Below, piece by piece: positions 1-5,128 of a stretch of 5,128 bases of DNA. The DNA comes from an uncultured Coriobacteriaceae bacterium. GTDB taxonomy: Bacteria; Actinomycetota; Coriobacteriia; Coriobacteriales; Atopobiaceae. How positions within the stretch are numbered: the first letter of the stretch is position 1; each line of letters starts with the position of its first letter. Both the position numbers and the translations under genes were made by a program. The notes beneath the pieces were generated by a model. The model had not been told where the DNA came from, did no database searches, and saw nothing but the letters and a program-made list of their open reading frames with translations. The stretch covers positions 1 through 5,128 of the forward strand of contig UQSV01000077.1 in the NCBI GenBank assembly GCA_900543875.1, written 5' to 3'.

Positions 1-1427
1 GGGGTCGACGCGGTACGCGGGCGCTCGCGCTCCGTCGCCTCGTCGCGACGGGCCGAGGCGACGCCACCAGCGGGCAGCGTACGCGCCGCATAGGCCCCGC
101 GCGGGCGTGTGCGCGGCTCGCTCACGCCCGTGTCCTCCTCGTCGGCGAGCCTCATACGGGCGCGGTTGCGGTCATAGGCAGTCTCGGGCAGCTTGGAGTG
201 AATCGATACGTTCACGATGAGCCCCACCAAGATAAGGCAGCTCATGATTGACGAGCCACCGTAGCTGATGAACGGCAGCGGCTTGCCCGACAACGGAAAC
301 AGCCCCAGCACGCCAAAGACGTTGAGGAAGAGCTGCGCCAGCAGCAGGGTGGCGGCGCCAATCGCCAGCAGGCGGCCCTCGTTGTCAGACGCGTTTCGCG
401 AGATCTCGAACGCCTGGTAGGCAAGGAAGGCAAACATCACCAGCACGAAGAGTGTGCCAAGAAGACCCAGCTCCTCTCCCACGATGGCAAAGATGAAGTC
501 GTTGTGGGCCTCGGGCAGGTAGCTGTACTTCATGCGGCTCATGCCCAGCCCCACGCCCTTGATGCCGCCCGACGCAAACGCGTAGAAGCCGCGCGTGAGC
601 TGGTAGCCGCTGTCCCACTCGTCTGCCTCGGGGTTGAACATCGTGATGATGCGCTGGCGCGAGTAGTCGTCCTTGAGGGCGAGGACGAGGCCAACGGCAA
701 CGACAAAGATCAGGAAGCTGCGCACGAGCCTACGGTCGAGCCCTGCGTAGTAGGCCACGACAAAGATCATGGCGCAGATGATCATCGTGCTGCCCTTGTC
801 GGGCTGGAACAGGATGAGCACGAGGGGCAGGCCCAGGAACAGGCAGCCGCTGACGACAAGCTCCTTGAACTCCATGCGCTGCTCGCACAGCCACCCATTG
901 GCAATGGACGCCGTGGCAAGCAGCACCGATGCCTTGGCGAACTCGGACGGCTGCAGGCGAAACGGGCCGATGGCGAGCCAGCGCGTGGCGCCGCCAGCGG
1001 TGGAGCCCGCGACGCGCACCACGAGCAGCATGACACAGACACCCAAGCCAATGACCATGAGCCAGGTGGGCTTGCAGAGCGTGTGATAGTCGATCTTGGC
1101 CGCAGCGAAGGCCAGGATGGCGCCACCAATGATGAAAGCGAACTGGCGGATGACGTAGTAGTTGGCGCTGCCCTGCTCGCTCAGCGCCTCGACCGAGCTA
1201 GCGGAGTAGATCATGACGAGGCCAAAGCAGACGAGCAGCACGGTGACGCCGATGAGCAGCAGGCGCGGACGCATGATGCGCGCGGGGACGCCCATGATGG
1301 CGCGCTCGAGGTTGCCACGGCTGGCCTCAGCACGGCTGCGGGCGGCGGCGCGGGCGCGCTCGCGGGAGGACGGACGCTCGGCCGCGCCCTCGCTGGTTGT
1401 GGGTCGGGTGATGGTGCGATCTGCCAC
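1..1427 (-). CDS. ftsW: FtsW, septal peptidoglycan glycosyltransferase (SEDS family), 3' end outside window
   Basis: SEDS-family polytopic membrane protein that polymerises lipid II into glycan strands at the division septum, working with a class B PBP (FtsI). 475 codons are visible with no stop before the window edge. Seen: an Arg/Ala-rich cytoplasmic N-terminus (1-54); about ten hydrophobic segments between 56 and 409; RWLAIGPFRLQPSEFAK at 149-165; FQPDKGST at 207-214; GYQLTRGFYAFASGG at 274-288; LPEAHNDFIFAIVGEELG at 304-321, whose Asp310 matches the essential SEDS Asp; and PLPFISYGGSS at 383-393. A charged tail with 13 Arg (410-475) follows the last membrane segment and runs off the window. 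The start is GTG at 1427, directly after the murD stop, with GGAG 6 nt upstream; an internal Met45 (1295) is an alternative but has less support. FtsW is preferred over the paralogue RodA because of its place after murD in the dcw cluster. Confidence 0.95.
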   Translation of the reverse strand, partial: MADRTITRPTTSEGAAERPSSRERARAAARSRAEASRGNLERAIMGVPARIMRPRLLLIGVTVLLVCFGLVMIYSASSVEALSEQGSANYYVIRQFAFIIGGAILAFAAAKIDYHTLCKPTWLMVIGLGVCVMLLVVRVAGSTAGGATRWLAIGPFRLQPSEFAKASVLLATASIANGWLCEQRMEFKELVVSGCLFLGLPLVLILFQPDKGSTMIICAMIFVVAYYAGLDRRLVRSFLIFVVAVGLVLALKDDYSRQRIITMFNPEADEWDSGYQLTRGFYAFASGGIKGVGLGMSRMKYSYLPEAHNDFIFAIVGEELGLLGTLFVLVMFAFLAYQAFEISRNASDNEGRLLAIGAATLLLAQLFLNVFGVLGLFPLSGKPLPFISYGGSSIMSCLILVGLIVNVSIHSKLPETAYDRNRARMRLADEEDTGVSEPRTRPRGAYAARTLPAGGVASARRDEATERERPRTAST

Positions 1428-2855
1428 TTACTTCTCCCCCATCTGGGAGATGCGCTGCGCCACGAGCTGCTTGAAGACGCGACCGCGCTCCTCGTAGCCG
1501 CCAAACTCGTCGAACGACGAGCACGCGGGCGAGAGCAGCACCGTGTCGCCGGGGCGCGCGGCGGCGATGCCGGCGTCGAGGGCGTCCTCGAGGTGCTGGG
1601 CGCGAAAAACCTGCAGCGTGCCGCCCTGAGCCTCGAGGGCGGCGGCGATGCGCTCGCCGGCCTCGCCAAAGCAGACGGCCACGCGGGCGTCTGCCGCGAC
1701 GTCTGCCGCCATGTCCTCGAGCTCGGTGCCCTTGTCGTGGCCACCCAGCAAGATCACGACGGTACCCGGGGCGAAGGCCGTGAGAGCCTTGGAGACCGCG
1801 TCGGTGTTCGTGGCCTTGGAGTCGTTCACGAAGCTGATGCCAGCCGCGCTGCCGCAAGGCTCGATGCGGTGCTCGAGCGGGCTGAAGGCGGCAAGTCCCG
1901 CGCGAACGTCGGCGACGTCGATGCCGCAGGCAAGGGCGGCCGCCGAGGCAGCCAGAGCATTCTCGACGTTGTGGCTACCATGAATCTGCAGGTCGGCGGC
2001 GTGCACGAGCTCGGTGTCGACGCCATCGACGCGCACGACGAGCATGCCGTCGCTGCGCTGCCAGGCGGCGTGGGGAGCGTCTGCGGCAGGCGCCTCGCCC
2101 ACAGGCAACAGGTGGCAGACGCGTAAGTCCCGGGCCTCGAGGCGCCTGATGATAGCGCGGCACCAGTCGTCGCCCGTCGAGACCACGGCGAGGTCGCCGG
2201 GCTCGAGGTTCGCGAAGACCTTCTCCTTGGCGGCGGCGTAGTTCTCCATCGTCTTGTGCCAGGAGAGGTGGTCGGGCGTGACGTTGAGCAGCACCGCCAC
2301 GTGCGGGTGCAGGTGGCGCGTCGTGGCCAGCTGGAAGCTCGAGAGCTCGGCCACGAGCCACTCGCCCGGGGCGCGGCGGCAGACCTCGCCAATCGCCATG
2401 GTGCCGATGTTGCCCACGGCCTCGGCGGCGCAGCCGCCAGCGCGCAGCAGGTCGCGCGTGAGGGTGGTCGTGGTGGTCTTGCCGTTGGTGCCGGTGATGC
2501 CCACCCAGCGCTCGGGACTCTCGCGCCAGGCGAGCTCGGGCTCGCCGATGACCTCGGTGGCGTGGGCGGCGGCGCTCGCGAAGAAGTCGCTGAACTCGGA
2601 GATGCCGGGACTCACCACGGCAACGTCGTAGCGGCCCTCTACGTCCTCGGTGCCGCACACCACGCGCGCGCCCGCGCTCTCGAGGGCGCGGGTCGCCTCA
2701 CCCGGCTTGCTCTTGAGGCCGCCATAGACGGTGAGCGACGTCACGCGGCCCTCCTGGCGCTCGTCAAGCAGGCAGTCCGCGACCGCCTCGCCCGTCTTGC
2801 CCAGGCCCAGGACCAGCACGTCTCCCCAGGCGCGATCATCAACGTTTGCCATCAC
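1428..2855 (-). CDS. murD: MurD, UDP-N-acetylmuramoyl-L-alanine--D-glutamate ligase
   Basis: Cytoplasmic ATP-dependent Mur ligase that adds D-glutamate to UDP-MurNAc-L-Ala. The 475 residues are slightly longer than E. coli MurD (438) but within family range. Domains in order: an N-terminal Rossmann-like UDP-binding domain (GLGKTGEA at 17-24, SPGIS at 82-86); a central ATPase domain with P-loop GITGTNGKTT at 119-128, ELSSFQL at 170-176, NVTPDHLSWH at 191-200, and YAAAK ending at Lys210, the expected carbamylated lysine; HNVENALAA at 295-303; and a C-terminal domain with LEHRIE at 327-332, NDSKATNTDA at 344-353, LGGHDKG at 370-376 and SPACSSFDEFGGYEERG at 442-458. No key motif is missing. The start is GTG 2855 or the adjacent ATG 2852, differing by one residue. 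It lies 90 nt after mraY and its TAA abuts the ftsW start, so it is the third visible gene of the operon. Confidence 0.97.
   Translation of the reverse strand: MMANVDDRAWGDVLVLGLGKTGEAVADCLLDERQEGRVTSLTVYGGLKSKPGEATRALESAGARVVCGTEDVEGRYDVAVVSPGISEFSDFFASAAAHATEVIGEPELAWRESPERWVGITGTNGKTTTTTLTRDLLRAGGCAAEAVGNIGTMAIGEVCRRAPGEWLVAELSSFQLATTRHLHPHVAVLLNVTPDHLSWHKTMENYAAAKEKVFANLEPGDLAVVSTGDDWCRAIIRRLEARDLRVCHLLPVGEAPAADAPHAAWQRSDGMLVVRVDGVDTELVHAADLQIHGSHNVENALAASAAALACGIDVADVRAGLAAFSPLEHRIEPCGSAAGISFVNDSKATNTDAVSKALTAFAPGTVVILLGGHDKGTELEDMAADVAADARVAVCFGEAGERIAAALEAQGGTLQVFRAQHLEDALDAGIAAARPGDTVLLSPACSSFDEFGGYEERGRVFKQLVAQRISQMGEK
1434..1440 (-). promoter_or_regulatory. ftsW ribosome binding site inside the end of murD
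   Basis: The minus strand reads GGGGGAG here, within the last codons of murD (Met-Gly-Glu-Lys-stop). Its GGAG core lies 6 nt from the GTG at 1427, a good Shine-Dalgarno spacing. It supports the GTG as the ftsW start and implies that ribosomes finishing murD restart on ftsW. Confidence 0.7.
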
Positions 2856-2862
2856 AAAGATG

Positions 2863-2869
2863 CCCCCTC
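2863..2869 (-). promoter_or_regulatory. murD ribosome binding site
   Basis: The minus strand reads GAGGGGG, ending 7 nt before GTG 2855 and 10 nt before ATG 2852. The purine-rich site fits either start and does not decide between them. It directly follows the six-U run of the upstream hairpin, so RNA folding there could change its accessibility. Confidence 0.6.
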
Positions 2870-2911
2870 AAAAAACACGTATGGGCGCCGCGATGCACGC
2901 GCGACACCCAT
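2870..2911 (-). terminator. Terminator-like hairpin plus U6 tract in the mraY-murD gap
   Basis: In the mur-strand RNA, 2911-2900 (AUGGGUGUCGCG) pairs with 2892-2881 (CGCGGCGCCCAU) to give a 12-bp stem with a 7-nt loop (2899-2893). Ten pairs are Watson-Crick and two are G-U wobbles (2906 with 2886, 2904 with 2888). In opposite-strand RNA those two would be A-C mismatches, so the fold favours the operon strand. After the stem come five bases (ACGUG) and then six U (2875-2870). The five-base spacer is longer than in a strong intrinsic terminator and the murD ribosome binding site follows at once. Complete termination is therefore unlikely; partial attenuation, pausing, or RNA processing or stability are possible roles. 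The pairing is read directly from sequence; the function is inference. Confidence 0.45.
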
Positions 2912-2914
2912 GAC

Positions 2915-2939
2915 AAGGCGCCGCGTGCGGCGGCGCCCC
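2915..2939 (-). promoter_or_regulatory. GC-rich intercistronic hairpin just after mraY
   Basis: In mur-strand RNA, 2939-2930 (GGGGCGCCGC) pairs with 2924-2915 (GCGGCGCCUU) around a 5-nt loop (CGCAC). Eight pairs are Watson-Crick, and two G-U wobbles close the base. It starts 6 nt after the mraY TAG and is separated from the next hairpin by only 3 nt. No U tract follows, so it is not itself an intrinsic terminator. It may protect the upstream mRNA from 3' exonucleases or be one arm of a switch, since its 5' arm can also pair with 2891-2883. Confidence 0.45.
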
Positions 2940-2945
2940 TAGTCG

Positions 2946-3977
2946 CTAGCGAAGCTGGAAGTACAGGGCAAAGCCCACGGCCGCGAACATCGCGCTCACA
3001 ATCCAGAAGCGGATGACCACCTTGGTCTCGCTCCAGCCCTTCTTCTCGAAGTGGTGGTGGAGCGGCGCCATGAGGAAGATGCGCTTGCCCGTGGTCTTGA
3101 ACGAGATGACCTGCAGCATGACGCTCAGGGCCTCGCAGATGAACAGGCCTCCCATCACAAGGGAGGTCACCTCGGTCTTGGTGAGCACGGCCAGCGCCGC
3201 GAAGCCCGCGCCCAGCGCGAGCGAGCCCGTGTCGCCCATGAAGATTGACGCCGGGTAGCAGTTGTGCCACAGAAAGCCCACGCAGGCACCGGCGCACGCG
3301 CCGGCAAACACCGCGAGGTTGATCTCGTCGTACGAGAAGGCCACCATCGCCATGGCGAGCATGACCACCATGACCGTGCCACCTGCCAGGCCGTCGAGGC
3401 CATCGGTGAGGTTCACGGCGTTTGACAGACCCGCAAGCAGCAAGAACACGAAGAGGACGTAGAGCCAGGGCACCTGCACGCCGGCGATGGTGCTCGTGAG
3501 CACGCCCAGGTCGATCACGAGGCCGCCCGGGAAGGTAACCGTGGGCGCGATACCCACCCAATTGACCGCGAACAGGCAGAACGCCACCGAGATGACGATG
3601 AGGCCGGCCATCTTCTGCGAGGGCGTGAGGCCCAGCGAGCGGCCGTGGCTCACGCTCTCGATGTCATCGAGAAGGCCCAGCAGGCCCGTGGCGATGGTCG
3701 CGACGACACACAGGATGAGGTCGGGCGTCCAGCGGGCGAGCAGCAGCACGGTGAGCATGATGCCCACGAGCATGATGACGCCGCCCATGGTGGGCGTGCC
3801 CTGCTTCACAAGGTGCGTCTGCGGGCCGTCGGCGCGGACCTGCTGGCCAATGCCGTCCTTGCGCATGACGCGGATGAACGCGGGCATGATCGCGGCCGTG
3901 ATGAGGCCAGCGACGAAGACCGCGACGAACACGAGGTAGGTGGGGTACTGAGACCCGGCAAACAGGGAGCTAAGCAT
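2946..3977 (-). CDS. mraY: MraY, phospho-N-acetylmuramoyl-pentapeptide-transferase
   Basis: Integral membrane enzyme that moves phospho-MurNAc-pentapeptide from UDP to undecaprenyl phosphate, forming lipid I on the cytoplasmic face. The 343 residues and roughly ten hydrophobic segments fit the polyprenyl-phosphate hexosamine-1-phosphate transferase family. Seen: TPTMGGV at 61-67; the Mg-binding aspartates LLDDIES at 102-108 (Asp104 and Asp105); NAVNLTDGLDGLAGG at 186-200; FMGDTGSLALG at 246-256, with the catalytic-site Asp249; and APLHHHFEKKGW at 304-315, with the MraY-specific HHH motif at 307-309, which separates it from WecA/TagO-type relatives. The ATG at 3977 lies one base after the murF TAA. 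Upstream pairing is weak (GGUGA, 9 nt away), so restart by ribosomes leaving murF is likely. All catalytic residues are intact and nothing suggests loss of function. Confidence 0.98.
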   Translation of the reverse strand: MLSSLFAGSQYPTYLVFVAVFVAGLITAAIMPAFIRVMRKDGIGQQVRADGPQTHLVKQGTPTMGGVIMLVGIMLTVLLLARWTPDLILCVVATIATGLLGLLDDIESVSHGRSLGLTPSQKMAGLIVISVAFCLFAVNWVGIAPTVTFPGGLVIDLGVLTSTIAGVQVPWLYVLFVFLLLAGLSNAVNLTDGLDGLAGGTVMVVMLAMAMVAFSYDEINLAVFAGACAGACVGFLWHNCYPASIFMGDTGSLALGAGFAALAVLTKTEVTSLVMGGLFICEALSVMLQVISFKTTGKRIFLMAPLHHHFEKKGWSETKVVIRFWIVSAMFAAVGFALYFQLR

Positions 3978-3978
3978 G

Positions 3979-5128
3979 TTAGCCCATCACCGCCTTAACG
4001 AATCTGTCGAGGTAGGCCGCACGAGACGCCTTCACGAGCACGAGGTCGTCCTTCTCGAGCACGGGGCCCATGACGCGCGTGAGCTCCTCGACGTCGGCCA
4101 CGCGCACGAGCTTGTCCTCCGAGAAGCCCATGAGGCGCGCGGCGCTCTCCATGTGATTGGCGCGCTGGGTGCCCACGATGACGAGCAGGTCGAGCGGCTT
4201 GGCCGCGGCGTAGGCGCCCACGAGCTCGTGGAGGCGCTCCTCCTCGGCGCCCAGCTCGCCGATCTCGCCCAGGATCGCCACGCGGCGGCCGCCCGGCGCC
4301 ACCTGCATCGAGCACAGGGCGTTGAGGGCCGCGGCCGTGGAGTCGGGGCTGGCGTTATAGGAGTCGTCGATGACGCGGCAGCCGCAGGCGGCGCGCACGA
4401 CCTCCTGACGCATGTGCGTGGGCGCGAGCTTCTCGAGCGCCTCGATGGCCGCGTCGAGCTCCACGCCCATGCCGCAGGCAAGGCCCAGGGCAAGCAGCAG
4501 GTCGGGCACGACCTGGGCACCCGTGAGCGACAGGGTCACGCGCACGCGCGTGCCGGCGGCGACGCTACCCAGCTCCTGGTCGAACACGACGTCGAGGCTC
4601 GGGTGCGCCTCGTCGTCAAGTGCAACGTTCTCGGCGTGAAGCGCGCTGCTCTCGCCCACGCCGACGAGCGTCACGGGAACGCCCGCGGGCTTGGCGAAGT
4701 GCTCGGCGATGAAGGCCGTGTAATCGTTCTCGGCCGTCATGACCACACGGGGAGCCGGGGCCACGGTGCTTGCGGGGGCGCTGGCGAGGGGGGCCACGAT
4801 CTCTCCCTTGGCGCGGGCGATGTTCTCGCGGCTGCCCAAAAGGCCGATGTGGCTCGTGCCCACGTTGGTGATCACGGCCACGCGCGGGCGCGCCGCGGCG
4901 GCCAGGCGGTCGATCTCGTGGGGATGGTTCATGCCCATCTCGACCACGAGGACCTGCGCGTCCTCGGGCGCCTCGAGCAGAGTGATGGGCACGCCGATGA
5001 GGTTGTTGAAGTTGCCCGCCGTGGCGTGGGTGCGCCAGGTGTTGCCGAGCGAGGCGGCGAGCATGTCCTTGGTCGTGGTCTTGCCCACCGAGCCCGTGAC
5101 GCCCACGACGCACCAGTCGTGGCGCTCG
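3979..5128 (-). CDS. murF: MurF, UDP-N-acetylmuramoyl-tripeptide--D-alanyl-D-alanine ligase, 5' end outside window
   Basis: Cytoplasmic Mur ligase that adds D-Ala-D-Ala to the UDP-MurNAc-tripeptide, completing the pentapeptide used by MraY. The 382 visible residues lack the N-terminal UDP-precursor domain (roughly 100 residues in the family); the open frame continues through the window edge, so there is no start here. Positions count from the first whole codon (Glu, 5127). Seen: P-loop GVTGSVGKTTTKD at 9-21; GNFNNLIGVP at 38-47; VVEMGMN at 61-67; NVGTSHIG at 88-95; ENIARAKGE at 101-109, with Lys107 at the carbamylated-lysine site; HMRQE at 238-242; IDDSYNASPDS at 253-263; LGEIGELG at 286-293; and VKASR at 365-369. 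YNASP, THMR and PHEI are mild departures from the common YNANP, TGMR and GEI forms. An Ala/Pro-rich stretch (about 112-127) follows Lys107. The stop is one base from mraY. Confidence 0.95.
   Translation of the reverse strand, partial: ERHDWCVVGVTGSVGKTTTKDMLAASLGNTWRTHATAGNFNNLIGVPITLLEAPEDAQVLVVEMGMNHPHEIDRLAAAARPRVAVITNVGTSHIGLLGSRENIARAKGEIVAPLASAPASTVAPAPRVVMTAENDYTAFIAEHFAKPAGVPVTLVGVGESSALHAENVALDDEAHPSLDVVFDQELGSVAAGTRVRVTLSLTGAQVVPDLLLALGLACGMGVELDAAIEALEKLAPTHMRQEVVRAACGCRVIDDSYNASPDSTAAALNALCSMQVAPGGRRVAILGEIGELGAEEERLHELVGAYAAAKPLDLLVIVGTQRANHMESAARLMGFSEDKLVRVADVEELTRVMGPVLEKDDLVLVKASRAAYLDRFVKAVMG

Noticed and set aside
1..1427. Assignment of the SEDS protein as RodA or SpoVE
   Set aside because: The motifs alone do not fully separate SEDS paralogues, but its position directly after murD in a dcw cluster is the FtsW position.
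504..2126. 540-codon plus-strand open frame opposite ftsW and murD
   Set aside because: It is in exact register with the minus-strand codons, where antisense stops arise only from TTA, CTA and TCA codons, which are rare in GC-rich genes; it ends at the TTA Leu codon of murD. Its product is a low-complexity Ala/Arg/Gly/Asp/His sequence with no recognisable domain, and the minus strand encodes clear FtsW and MurD.
2256..2942. 228-codon plus-strand open frame opposite murD and the mraY-murD gap
   Set aside because: Same in-register antisense artefact; biased composition, no domain, and the opposite strand encodes conserved MurD motifs.
2856..2945. Separate promoter for murD in the intergenic gap
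   Set aside because: The gap is GC-rich apart from the U6 run and shows no convincing -10/-35 pair; a promoter cannot be supported from sequence alone.
2839..3561. 240-codon minus-strand frame overlapping mraY
   Set aside because: Frame-shifted shadow of mraY with an Arg/His/Gly-rich product; the mraY frame carries all the catalytic motifs.
5104..5106. GTG as the murF start
   Set aside because: It sits just before the P-loop, the frame stays open through the window edge with plausible MurF residues (ERHDWCV), and MurF needs its N-terminal precursor-binding domain.

Overview
The window is GC-rich and carries a single minus-strand block of peptidoglycan and cell-division genes, part of a dcw (division and cell wall) cluster. 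In transcription order (right to left) it holds murF (5' end outside the window), mraY, murD and ftsW (3' end outside the window). This is the usual order in Gram-positive dcw clusters, where murE would precede and murG/murC would follow. The strong G/C third-position bias, the Arg-rich cytoplasmic tails of FtsW and the general look of the proteins suggest a high-GC actinomycete. I lean towards Coriobacteriia (the Olsenella/Atopobium/Collinsella type), but this is recognition rather than proof and no rRNA or other marker gene is present.

Layout: positions 5128-3979 hold murF, one base separates it from mraY (3977-2946), 90 bases of non-coding DNA follow (2945-2856), then murD (2855-1428) and ftsW (1427-1), with no base between the murD stop and the ftsW start. 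Coding density is essentially complete; the 90-base mraY-murD gap is the only non-coding stretch of any size. It is not empty: it encodes two tandem GC-rich RNA hairpins that pair fully only in the mur-strand transcript, then a run of six U and the murD ribosome binding site.

The four products act in sequence. MurD adds D-Glu to UDP-MurNAc-L-Ala, MurF adds D-Ala-D-Ala to complete the cytoplasmic pentapeptide precursor, MraY transfers phospho-MurNAc-pentapeptide to undecaprenyl phosphate to make lipid I, and FtsW polymerises lipid II into septal glycan. The tight spacing indicates one polycistronic message with translational coupling at murF-mraY and murD-ftsW; the mraY-murD gap is the one place where expression could be uncoupled.

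No mobile element, CRISPR array, tRNA, rRNA or unknown gene system was found. The window is an ordinary core-genome region; the intercistronic RNA structure is the main item worth following up.
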